Assembly (NCBI GenBank): GCA_003990745.1
Contig: RBNI01003040.1
Location: 1 to 16,800, forward strand
Length of the DNA stretch: 16,800 bases
From: Jimgerdemannia flammicorona
Taxonomy: Eukaryota > Mucoromycota > Endogonomycetes > Endogonales > Endogonaceae
Direction of reading: 5' to 3'
This document shows positions 9,774 through 16,800 of this stretch, piece after piece. The position numbers were made by a program, and so were the translations under genes. Every line of letters begins with the position of its first letter. The first letter of the stretch is position 1. The notes beneath the pieces are model-generated. The model was given only the letters and a program-made list of their open reading frames with translations, was not told the origin of the DNA and did no database searches.

Positions 9774-10271
9774 AATCTAAGAGATAACAAGACAGTTTAA
9801 AAATAAAAATTTTGAGAACTATAAGACCTTGAGAAGGCACTCTAATAAGAACTTGCTTATAATAAACTTGAAGAGAATCTGACATATTTGAAAAACTCAG
9901 TGACTACTAATAATAATGTATAAATTTACATTAACCAATAAATAACTCAATCATTCTTTTATAAATCTAGAGATTTTACATACTTATAATAGGTTATGAG
10001 TCTCATTAGTAGAAGTAGATAATAAAGACAAAAGATATTCCTCTAATATATATATATACTATACTATATAAATATGTCAAACCTAATAGGTATATCAAGT
10101 ATGAGTCTGTCAAGTAGTATAAGCAGAATAGAACTCAGAACAGATACTGATAGCATAAGTATACCTATTATAATAGTTATAACTATAACTATTTCTATAG
10201 TAGTACTAATAATAATAAAGAAGATGATTTTTATCTTTGATAGTAAGAATTATGCTATCTAAGTATATTTG

Positions 10272-10678
10272 TAATAGTTCTAGTTTCTTTAAGAAGAAGT
10301 AGCTAAATATGGAAGTTCTAGTTGGCCTAAAGTAGCTTAAAGAGATACTTAAAGGTTCAAGTATTCTTGAAGGATTTCTGGGAGAAAATATTCTGAGCTT
10401 TATTTAGATAGAGAACAAGAATATTTATATATGATCTGAAAGAAAGATCCAGAAGAATCTTAGAAAGAAAGAGAAATGCCAAGAAATAGGTTCTTGGCAA
10501 AGCTGACTAATACTATTCTACAATGTTCTGAAAGGTTCTATAACTAGCTAAGACAAGATACTTGGTACTAAGGAAAGACAAGAATGTTCTAGTAGTGTCT
10601 GGATATTGAGAGAAGATTTCTAAGCAAGTAGAAGGTAGCAGAATATAGTAAAATGTTTAATAAATGATAAGAAAAATA
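10272..10678 (-). repeat. LTR internal tandem repeat, copy 1
   Basis: 407-bp unit, roughly 90 percent identical to the adjacent copy at a constant offset of 407. By hand I count about 40 differences, all but two of them transitions. It holds a TATAAATA box and AATAAA on the minus strand. This copy is the more AT-rich of the two; many sites read TA where copy 2 reads TG or CA. Confidence 0.9.
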
Positions 10679-11085
10679 TAATGGTTCTAGTTTCTTTAAG
10701 AGGAAGTGGCTAAATCTGAAAGTTCTAGTTAGCCTAAAGTAGCTCAAAGAGATACTTAAAGGTTCAAGTATTCTTGAAGGATTTCTGAGAGAAAATATTC
10801 TGAGCTTTATTCAGATAGAGAACAAGGATATTTATACATGATCTAAAAGAAAGATCTAGAAGAATCTTGGAAAGAAAGAGAAATACCAAGAAATAGGTTC
10901 TCAGCAAAGCTGACTAATACTATTCTACAATATTCCAAAAGGTTCTATGACTAGCTAAAACAAGATGCTTAATGCTAAGGAAAGACAAGAATATTCTAGT
11001 GGTGTCTGAGCACCAAGAGAAGGTTTCTAAGCAAGTAGAAGGTGACAGAACATAGTAGAATGTTCAAGAAATGATAAGAAAAGAC
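10679..11085 (-). repeat. LTR internal tandem repeat, copy 2
   Basis: Second 407-bp unit, directly abutting copy 1 and ending near the run AATGATAAGAAAA, which closes both copies. It has its own TATAAATA (10829-10836) and AATAAA (10806-10811) on the minus strand, so the LTR has two potential promoters. Confidence 0.9.
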
Positions 11086-11140
11086 TAACTAAAAGATGCA
11101 AAAATATACTAAGACTAAATATAACTGTGAAATTGTTACA

Positions 11141-11153
11141 TCTTTCTCTTCTT
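11141..11153 (-). promoter_or_regulatory. polypurine tract of gypsy B
   Basis: The minus strand reads AAGAAGAGAAAGA directly before the LTR start TGTAACA. The polypurine tract resists RNase H and primes plus-strand cDNA synthesis in LTR elements. Its exact position fixes the strand and the LTR edge. Confidence 0.75.
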
Positions 11154-11441
11154 AAGAATCAATATCCTCATTGAGTTTTTAGGTAACATAAGATTAGATA
11201 TACTTAACCAAAATTTCTCAAACTTGAATTAGTACATTGGTAGAGATTGGCCATCCTTATATAGGGCAGAGGGCCTATTATCAGACTAATCAACTAGGAG
11301 GAGTTTGAACCCAGCTAGTAGCTTCATTTCAGTAGACTTCTTATTCATTAAATGTTCTGCTGGTTCTGGAGTTCCAAAGTAAACTTCTGATGCATAAGGC
11401 ACTGGTCATTGCCATAGGTCATCAATAATCCAAGGAAGTCA
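11154..11441 (-). other. gap between gypsy B pol and its 3' LTR
   Basis: About 290 bases between the chromodomain stop (11442) and the polypurine tract. No long open frame and no recognised motif are present on either strand. On the minus strand it may be the 3' untranslated part of the element or a decayed tail of pol. Confidence 0.5.
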
Positions 11442-11957
11442 CTACAGGAATTGGGCAATACATTTTGCCTCAAAGTCTTGAACTAGATCTTGAGAGTTCT
11501 TGAGATTGACCAGTAGTTCCCAGGTAGCATCATATTCAGGATAACCCATCCACTTGACTAGGTATTCAGGATAGTGGTAACAGATTTGTTTGTTAAGGAT
11601 TTTCTCAGCTTTATACTCAATATGGTCTTTAATAATCACAGAGATAGAAGGCTTAAGCATTTGACCAGGGTAGGGTAGTGACTAGTTCCAGGTCTTGAGA
11701 TGTGACATATGAAAGACTGGATGTACTCTCATGGTTTCAGATAGCTTAAGGCAGTAGGAGGATGCAGAGACTTGTTCAGTGATCTCAAAAGGTCCAATAT
11801 ACTTGAGTTGAAACTTGTTCAAAGGGCAGTTGACTTGAGATTGTATCTTGAGGTTCTTGGTAGACAGTAGGACTTGATCTCCAATAGTATAAGTGATATC
11901 ATGGCATTTCTTGTCAGCATACTTGACTTGATGCTGTTGAGCCTTCTGAAGATTCAT
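11442..11957 (-). pseudogene. gypsy B integrase C-terminus and chromodomain
   Basis: One minus-strand frame is open except for TAG at 11682. Its first part (MNLQKAQQHQVKYADKK, YTIGDQVLLSTKNL, KYIGPFEI, HPVFHMSHLK) is the Ty3/gypsy integrase C-terminal domain with the GPF/Y motif. After the stop comes a chromodomain (EKILNKQICYHYPEYLVKWMGY, shown here in part, then ATWE and NLKNSQDL) at about 11460-11600. Chromodomains in such elements are thought to steer integration to heterochromatin by binding methylated histone H3. The stop replaces one codon between the two domains. The frame continues upstream of 11957 (YNNIIQLSTGLSSFW near 12110). Confidence 0.85.
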
Positions 11958-12949
11958 GGTAGTAATCTTGAGTAGTTCATCTATTTTATCTATAAGATTC
12001 TTAGTGATTGGGACTTGTATTTGACTGATTTTCTTGAAAGAGAATAGACTTGCAGGGGTCTTGGAATCTTGACTATAAAGTAGCCAGAAAGAGGAAAGAC
12101 CAGTAGATAATTGGATAATATTATTATATACAAACTCTGCATAAGTCAGGTAGATGTCTCAATCATCTTGCTTATAAGAAATATAAGCATTTATTCTAGA
12201 GTTCTATTCATACACTCAGTTTGTCTATCAGTTTGTGGGTGAAAGACAGTAGACATAGCCAATTGGATTCCCAGAGTCTTGAAGAGGGTTTGTCAGAATT
12301 GACTAGTAAACTTTGGGTCATTATCACTAACAATTACTCATGATAGACCATAGTGATAGAAGATGGACTTGAAGAAGATTCTTACAATCTCAGATATAGT
12401 AGCATTGGTAGTGGTTGGTTCAGTAACCATAGTTTTGGTCAGACAGTTAACAAATACAACAATAGCATCAGCACCAGATTGAGTTTGTAATAGTTGAGTT
12501 ATAAAGTCTATGGTGACTTGCTCAAACTTCTTAGTAGGAATTGACAGTAGTTGTAGTAAACCAGCAGATACTTGATTGGTAGACTTATTGCACTGACATA
12601 GATCATAGCTGGCAATATAGTTCTTGATTTCCTTAACCATGTTTGGTCAATAGTAGCAGCATTAGATGTTCTTACAGTCTTCTCAATTCCCAGGTGACCA
12701 GCAAGAGAGAAGTCATGGTGTTCTTACAAAACCTTATAGTATAGATTCATGTTTTTAGATAGATAGACTTGATCTTAATGATAGATCAGATTGTTCTTGA
12801 CAGTATATATATCCTTGAGTTCATTTGAGAAAACTCTAGTAGCAACTGTGTCTTCTTTGTAAGCTTGTCTGATTTGGTCTAGAAATTCTGATACCAAGGT
12901 AACTTGTATGATTGTGGTGAGGTCTAGGCATCTTAATAAGGTATCTGGT
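11958..12949 (-). pseudogene. gypsy B RNase H end and integrase zinc/core domains, broken frames
   Basis: Reading down the minus strand: QPDTLLRCLD (12925-12950) is the mutated end of RNase H. VSEFLDQIRQAY and a spacer follow, then a zinc domain with HH near 12690-12720 (HHDFSLAGHLG). After a frameshift comes YYWPNMVKEI with a CxxC whose first Cys is Tyr (ASYDLCQ). Core motifs are TIDFITQL (12500), VSDNDPKF (12330) and TDRQTECMNRTLE (12215), each with its acidic residue. Stops include TGA at about 12335 and several nearby, and there is another frameshift near 12185. The usual start of pol (protease, RT) is absent. Confidence 0.82.
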
Positions 12950-13148
12950 TGTAAGCGCACAACCTCCAAGCCACAGAAATCACACGCAATCTCCAAACAA
13001 ATCTGGAAATCACCTGCAAGATCACAAAGCTGAGTCAAACAGAAGTCACAGCGCACAAAGCTGAGTCAATACGAAGTCATGGAACACAAGGTTCACACAA
13101 ACGGAATCTTACCAATCAAGAACAGATGCATATATACTGAGACCTGAG
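12950..13148 (+). promoter_or_regulatory. promoter-like leader of the element C reading frame
   Basis: A 31-bp tandem duplication (13023-13053, 13054-13084) contains TGAGTCA in each copy (13031-13037 and 13062-13068). TGAGTCA is the consensus site for AP-1/Gcn4-class bZIP factors. A TATA-like ATATATAC lies at about 13131-13138, shortly before the ATG at 13149. No function has been tested; the call rests on these motifs and on the position. Confidence 0.45.
13023..13084 (+). repeat. 31-bp tandem direct repeat with TGAGTCA sites
   Basis: Two abutting 31-base units begin with the identical 16 bases CACAAAGCTGAGTCAA and then diverge partly (GAAGTCA shared). Each holds one TGAGTCA. Confidence 0.85.
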
Positions 13149-14303
13149 ATGCATCGAAACAGAGAACCAAAACAAATAACAACTACAACTTCCAAACACA
13201 CAAACATGACTACCGAGATTTACAACTACATCCGTGCTGACATTTGGAATGCCATTGTCAACCGAGCTACACCCCCTCTGCCCCTCATGAATATCTACAG
13301 CCAAGCACCTCTCTACTTCGTGGAAGCCCAATGGAACGCCCTGAACATGCTTAATGAGGCCCACCGGATTGGACAAATCTCAAGCTACTACCAGATCGGC
13401 CGCCTCCTAGAAGACATGGTTGAACACCACCATGATACAGACATTACCCAGATGTCTCAACACCAGAAGCTCATTGCCCGCAAACACTGAGAACTCTTCT
13501 ATAAGTACAGCACCTTTATTCCCCGCCTCCGAGTTACTACCAGCGAAATGGTTGCCATCCTGTCCTATGGCCAAATCAACGACATGATACAAGAACTCAA
13601 TCACAAGTACCTTGAGTACGTTGAAACCACAGACAGAACCTTCCCGCACCCCAATGATCACATCCTGCAAATGCCCCAAGTTGGATATGCCATGAAGGAC
13701 ATCTATGATATAATCAACTTCGACAAAGACGAAGCAGAAGACAATGATTCTTCTGATGCCGACATGACCTCAAGCCAAGGATCTCTTCCAACCCTAATCA
13801 CACCACCAACCTTGCCGATGAACTTACAACAGTTCATAACTACATACGAGACTTATTGAGACAATGACCACTGGCACAAATACCAATCTGCATTCACTCC
13901 CAATTACTTCAACTACAATGAAGAGACCGGAGAATACAATCTGTATCTTCAGACAACCCTCGAGATTGAACCAACCACTCCACCACCCGAGTATGAGTGA
14001 CATGAACTACAACCACCAGCTTACTACAACCCTGCGACTCATAGTGCTGTAACCTATAGAAGGTATGCAGACAGCGAATCCGATGAAAGCGAAGACAACA
14101 CACCCCTCCTTCGCCCACCAACACCTTATCCAGTATACGAGACAGATGATGCCATCCTGTGGGATGGAGATGAAGTCCCAATGTATTACTACCTCAGCAA
14201 ACAAGGAGAAGTAATCCGCGAACCACTCTTCCTAGATGACTACTTCATCAGAGATGATGTCATTGATGGTGATGTCATCGAAGACTACCCAGACAGCGCC
14301 TAA
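13149..14303 (+). pseudogene. unrecognised 384-codon protein of element C, three in-frame TGA stops
   Basis: A single phase runs from ATG 13149 (another in-frame ATG at 13206 begins MTTEIYNYIRADIW) to TAA 14301, interrupted only by TGA at 13488, 13857 and 13998. In each case CGA (Arg) would be the one-transition ancestor (KH-stop-EL, TY-stop-DN, YE-stop-HE). I do not recognise the protein. The first ~200 residues are likely helical and rich in Tyr, Ile and Asn (ADIWNAIVNRATPPLP, YYQIGRLLEDMVEHHHD). The rest is acidic and Pro-rich (TTPPPEYE, DSESDESEDNTPLLRPP), with an acidic C-terminus. There is no signal peptide, clear membrane segment or enzyme motif. It could be an accessory ORF of the element, an ORF carried inside a long LTR, or a captured host gene. 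Confidence 0.6.
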
Positions 14304-14731
14304 ACCTATAAATAGATTAGCAGTCATAAGTATAATTAGATTAGCCTTGTACGACGTGACTGTGAACTGACTCAGCAGTCAGATGATCTCTTGACATATC
14401 AGATCACACTGTACTACGTGACTGCATTCCGACTCAGCAAAGCACTTAGTGCTACATCCATATCTAGCATAGTCCAGATAGCCCCTCACTAGTATAAATA
14501 CCCCCTCCCCCAGACCTCAGAATCTCAGACCTGAATAATCCAAATACAACTCCTGAGCACTTCCCCACAATATCCCTTTACACAACTACTCCTAGTATAG
14601 CAATATTATGAATAGCGAATAAACCTATTTAATAACCCACAAACCACTCTTAAGTAAATCCGCTCTCTGTTAGGTCCTACTCCTAACCCCATCACGAAAT
14701 TTCCTAATTGGGTATTGTCTGCAGTGATACA
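14304..14731 (+). promoter_or_regulatory. LTR-like promoter and poly(A) region of element C
   Basis: There is no gene here. TATAAATACCCC at 14493-14504 is followed by a C-rich stretch, then AATAAA at 14618-14623 and a small hairpin GTTAGG-TCCTACT-CCTAAC at about 14671-14689. Upstream lie a 29-bp imperfect direct repeat and a TGACTCA site (14368-14374). The gag-like frame starts after it. If it is a short LTR, the start could be TGTACG at 14348 and the end GATACA at 14731. If the LTR is long, it starts at TGTAAGCG (12950) and contains the reading frame 13149-14303. The second LTR copy needed to decide is off the window. Confidence 0.55.
14349..14439 (+). repeat. 29-bp imperfect direct repeat in element C U3-like region
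   Basis: GTACGACGTGACTG...GACTCAGCA (14349-14377) recurs as GTACTACGTGACTG...GACTCAGCA (14411-14439), identical at 23 of 29 positions, offset 62. The shared ends ACGTGACTG and GACTCAGCA look like protein-binding sites that were duplicated, as is common upstream of LTR promoters. Confidence 0.75.
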
Positions 14732-14734
14732 CCA

Positions 14735-16327
14735 ATTCAACTAAGCTGGTCTTAGTTTCTTGAACTTCCTGAAATACAGAAAATCCTGAACATCCAGAAC
14801 TAGTCCGAAAAAGGACTTTGGTTGAGACATCAACCTGATCTAGAAATCAATAAGCGTAGAGGATGTACTCCATACAGAATTAATCTTGACCATAAGAAAA
14901 CGGTCTTCCAGAATATCCAGAACTTCCAGAAAACCCTTCCAGAACTACGTAATGGTTACCCTAAAAAGCAACCCTCTTACAACTTGGTAGCAGCAGTTTA
15001 CAATCCAATTCTGCTTCAAGACGCTTCCTCACCCCACTACAAACCTTTCTGTGAATTCCTACAAGTTGGTATAAAGCCCAACCTCTGATCTGGAATTTAT
15101 CATGAACTATCTGACAATCTGGAGAGAATTGAACCTGAGACACAAGGACAATTTGACCTCCACACCTGCAACAAGTGGGACAAACTTCATTCAAAGAAAG
15201 AAGTACTCCGATTAAATCAGCAAATAGGCGAACACCTGTTCACTGAACTCCTTGCACTACACCCAGCAAGTCAAGAAGAAGAAGGTCTTATAGAAGCCTT
15301 CTTTACTCTTCTCAACAAGAGTTTTGTCAGCTCCACAAATCCAAGCGACCTAGGACAACCAGCAGCAGTCTTTCTAGCCTTAGTTCCTCATGAAGCCCAA
15401 GCCTCTGTAGCCAAGTGGCTCAACTCTACTGACTTTCACCGAACCAGAACCAAGACTACATTATACTACCGATTCCAGGACAGCAAGGCCCGCCATATTC
15501 TTAAGGAAGAAGCAAGAGAAACTCTTTATCAACTACCTGATCCCGAACCTGAAGCAGGCCCCGCTACAGCCCTACCTGCAACTGAAACCAATACCGAACC
15601 AGAACTTGACTTTGAATTAAGTCCATCTGAAATCAGATATACAACTGATTCTGTCTACTTTGACGCCGAACAAACCCAAGTACACGGAGACCAAATCAAA
15701 GAAGAGGAGGAGTATCTCAGTGAATTCGATCCCGGATACACCACTGAAGGAGACATACCTCCATCAGGACAGAATACACCTACACAGCAACAGATAGCCA
15801 TCTATCAAGCCCTTACTCCAGACCTGCAACTATTACTCCAGCAACTTACACAGACCCAAAGAACTCCATCACACTCTGCACCAGTACCTCAAGTAGTACC
15901 AGTAACACCACTACCAGTAGTTCAACCGCCTCCAGTAAACAACATGGCAAACCAACAGATTATAGACCTCACAGCCCAGGTAGCCATAATGGCAGCAACC
16001 ATTACTGCCTTAGCCGAATAGACCCGACCTACAAAAAATCTGAGTCTACCTACCTTCAATGGTACTGCATAAGAAGTCCAAAGCTTCATTAGTATAGTTG
16101 ACACCAACTTCGAAGCCAATCAATGGACCAATGAACGAGTCACTGACTGCGTTCTGACAAACAATCAAGACCACACTTTGGAACAACTCTTTGCTACCAC
16201 TACCGCCTATGTCTGCCGAGTTGTTACATTCTTCCGAGGACCTGCCGAAGAATGGTGGCAAACCCTTCCTGAAAAACCCCTCACATGGGACACCCGATGC
16301 AGTAGTTGCTCAGAATGCAGCAAATAA
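14735..16327 (+). pseudogene. gag-like polyprotein of element C, first phase, decayed
   Basis: One phase carries coding-like sequence from about 14735 to TAA 16325, interrupted at 14753, 14801, 15086, 16019 (TAG/TGA) and 16070 (TAA). The block 15089-16018 is open for 310 codons without an early ATG. The N-terminal part is of unknown function; the middle is Pro/Gln/Glu-rich (EPEAGPATALPATETNTEPE, LLLQQLTQTQ). From about 16030 it matches the start of a Ty3/gypsy Gag capsid domain: LPTFNGTA, EVQSFISIVDTNFEANQW, then TFFRGPAEEWWQTLP near 16222-16269. The true start is unclear; only non-ATG codons are available near 14822. Gag would form the virus-like particle. The phase is lost just after the WWQTLP block. 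Confidence 0.6.
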
Positions 16328-16800
16328 TGCCCCAGGATATGGAGACCATCCTGCAGCCCCTGGACTTAAACAACTCATGATTACTTAATATCACAGCAAA
16401 ACCATGATCGCTGAATCCCAAGTAAAACTCTACAACCTCAAATTTGATGTATATGGCAAGGAGGAATTCGAAACCTTCTGTACAAAACTTGAGTCACTCC
16501 TGAACACTGTTGGCCTAGGATATATTGCCAATGATGAAGCACGAAATGGTACAAGAGCAGACCATTTATTTGATGCTCTGTCAGAATGGCTTACTAGAAA
16601 AATCTGAGAACAAGGACACCCAGTTGGTTGTGACCACCAACAATGGTGCCTGGCGAGAATCAAGACTATGGTCAAGCGGATCCTAACAGCTGGACCCATT
16701 CTGCCCCGAAGACAATTCAACAACAAGGAAAAGACTTGGACCAAGAAAGAAGAACCCAAGCATGAAGCATCCTGAGCTCCCTCAACATCCACGTCATGGA
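16275..16800 (+). pseudogene. gag-like continuation in a second phase, off the right edge
   Basis: After a frameshift near 16270-16300 the plausible coding phase moves. It passes TAA at 16386 and continues from 16404 (MIAESQVKLYNLKFDVYGK, FETFCTKLESLLNTVGL, ADHLFDALSEWLTRKI) to TGA at 16605, then reads on (EQGHPVG, ILPRRQFNNKEKTWTKKEE) to TGA 16773. The basic, Lys-rich end fits the C-terminal side of a Gag capsid before a nucleocapsid zinc knuckle, which is not reached. The stop at 16605 fits CGA to TGA. The assignment rests on position after the WWQTLP block and on general character. Confidence 0.5.

Larger units (their letters stand above)
5756..10269 (+). mobile_element. Ty3/gypsy retrotransposon 'A' with dUTPase, 5'-truncated and decayed
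   Basis: A plus-strand pol series (dUTPase, reverse transcriptase, RNase H, integrase) in Ty3/gypsy order fills 5756-9254 and is followed by an AT-rich segment with LTR-like signals. gag, protease and the 5' LTR are absent from the window. They are probably on the far side of the LINE or deleted. I counted 13 stops from 6665 to 7934 in the RT-RNase H frame and eight inside the integrase frame, plus a frameshift near 8060-8105. Most stops are explained by transitions (CAG/CAA to TAG/TAA, TGG to TAG/TGA, CGA to TGA). The right boundary is set by the terminus of gypsy B's LTR at 10270; the true end of A is not identified. Confidence 0.85.
9407..10269 (+). repeat. probable 3' LTR remains and AT-rich flank of gypsy A
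   Basis: No convincing gene is present. The stretch lies directly after pol, where a 3' LTR is expected. It carries an LTR-like TATAAATACCCC at 9666-9677 with AATAAA 20 bases further on. I could not find a polypurine tract or matched TG/CA ends, and the 5' LTR is not in the window, so the boundaries are unknown. A 21-base imperfect direct repeat (9427-9447 and 9498-9518, three differences) and a TGACTCA site (9486-9492) lie upstream of the TATA box. A 62-codon open frame at 10074-10262 is AT-driven, Ser/Ile-rich sequence and I do not count it as a gene. Confidence 0.45.
10270..11140 (-). repeat. 3' LTR of gypsy B (871 bp)
   Basis: The plus-strand ends are TGTAATAG at 10270 and TTGTTACA at 11140. 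They are inverted copies of TGTAA(T/C)A, as expected of LTR termini. In element orientation the LTR starts TGTAACAATTTC at 11140, immediately after a polypurine tract. Inside are two tandem 407-bp units, each with TATAAATA (minus strand at 10422-10429 and 10829-10836) and an AATAAA about 20 bases downstream (10399-10404 and 10806-10811). The unit-free part next to 11140 is about 55 bp. The matching 5' LTR is not in the window. Confidence 0.8.
10270..12949 (-). mobile_element. chromodomain Ty3/gypsy retrotransposon 'B', 5' part missing
   Basis: On the minus strand, integrase and chromodomain coding remnants are followed by a polypurine tract and an LTR in the order expected for the 3' half of a Ty3/gypsy element. 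The coding similarity stops inside the RNase H end at about 12950, where CG-containing sequence of element C begins with TGTAAGCG. No CG dinucleotide was found by eye in 10270-12949. The 5' half is probably beyond element C or lost. Confidence 0.85.
12950..16800 (+). mobile_element. LTR-retroelement-like unit 'C', right part off the window
   Basis: Sequence with CG dinucleotides begins abruptly at about 12950 with TGTAAGCG, inside the pol remnant of gypsy B. It holds a promoter-like region, an unknown long frame, an LTR-like TATA/poly(A) region and a gag-like frame, all on the plus strand. The simplest reading is an LTR element inserted into gypsy B, with the rest of both elements to the right. 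No pol domain of C is in view, so the superfamily is inferred from the gag-like block only. I found no primer-binding site starting TGG next to a CA end. Confidence 0.6.

Noticed and set aside
10074..10262. 62-codon ORF with a hydrophobic Ile/Val stretch that could be a small membrane protein.
   Set aside because: It lies in AT-rich LTR remains, its composition is low-complexity Ser/Ile/Thr, and there is no relative or context to support it.
10270..11140. Two adjacent solo LTRs.
   Set aside because: Only one pair of terminal inverted ends (10270, 11140) is found. The 407-bp units abut without their own TG/CA ends, and the polypurine tract adjoins only the outer edge, so a single LTR with internal duplication fits better.
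13909..14204. Minus-strand frames opposite the unknown ORF of element C.
   Set aside because: They are short, lie opposite a longer plus-strand frame whose stops are all explained by CGA to TGA change, and have no motif.
14671..14689. GTTAGG/CCTAAC hairpin as a terminator or tRNA arm.
   Set aside because: The stem is only six pairs, no tRNA cloverleaf can be drawn around it, and intrinsic terminators of this kind are bacterial. It is kept only as a detail of the LTR-like region.
1..16800. CRISPR arrays, rRNA or tRNA genes, bacterial operons.
   Set aside because: No regularly spaced short repeats, no cloverleaf and no rRNA-like sequence were seen. All recognisable coding is from eukaryotic-type retroelements.

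Overview
The window looks like a repeat island from a filamentous fungus. Nothing in it reads as an intact host gene. It holds four retroelement units stacked on each other: one LINE (non-LTR retrotransposon) and three Ty3/gypsy-type or gypsy-like LTR elements. Fungi are suggested by the element types together: a Ty3/gypsy pol with an in-line dUTPase (reported, as I recall, from basidiomycetes such as Phanerochaete), a chromodomain gypsy, a compact two-ORF LINE, and heavy transition-type damage. I lean towards Basidiomycota but cannot settle the phylum by eye.

Region by region. (1) 1 to about 5692, minus strand: a LINE. ORF1 (3631-5664) is fully open. 31 bases downstream, ORF2 (3599 to beyond the left edge) carries an APE-type endonuclease, a reverse transcriptase and a C-terminal zinc motif, but has six in-frame stops and one frameshift. 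(2) About 5756-10269, plus strand: 'gypsy A', missing its 5' part. It runs in order through a Cys/His segment, a dUTPase domain, reverse transcriptase, RNase H, integrase and an acidic tail, then an AT-rich segment with LTR-like promoter signals. It is riddled with stops and has lost RT catalytic aspartates. (3) 10270-12949, minus strand: 'gypsy B', with a clear 871-bp 3' LTR made mainly of two 407-bp tandem repeats, a polypurine tract, and a decayed integrase plus chromodomain. It is cut off within the RNase H end at about 12950. (4) 12950-16800, plus strand: 'element C'. It starts at a TGTAAGCG terminus and carries an unrecognised 384-codon reading frame (13149-14303, three stops), an LTR-like promoter/poly(A) region (14304-14731), and a decayed gag-like frame running off the right edge.

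Base composition dates the layers. By eye, gypsy A and B (about 5761-12949) contain essentially no CG dinucleotide, with a single one at 9382. CG is common in the LINE and in element C, and it changes sharply at both junctions. This fits old, deaminated gypsy A and B later interrupted or flanked by the younger LINE and element C. The two LTR repeats of gypsy B differ almost only by transitions, including sites reading TG in one copy and CA in the other, as expected from loss of an ancestral CG on opposite strands.

The most unusual items are the dUTPase embedded in gypsy A pol, the LTR of gypsy B with a duplicated promoter unit, and the unknown reading frame in element C that precedes, and may lie inside, an LTR. 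No tRNA, rRNA, CRISPR array or intact host gene was seen.
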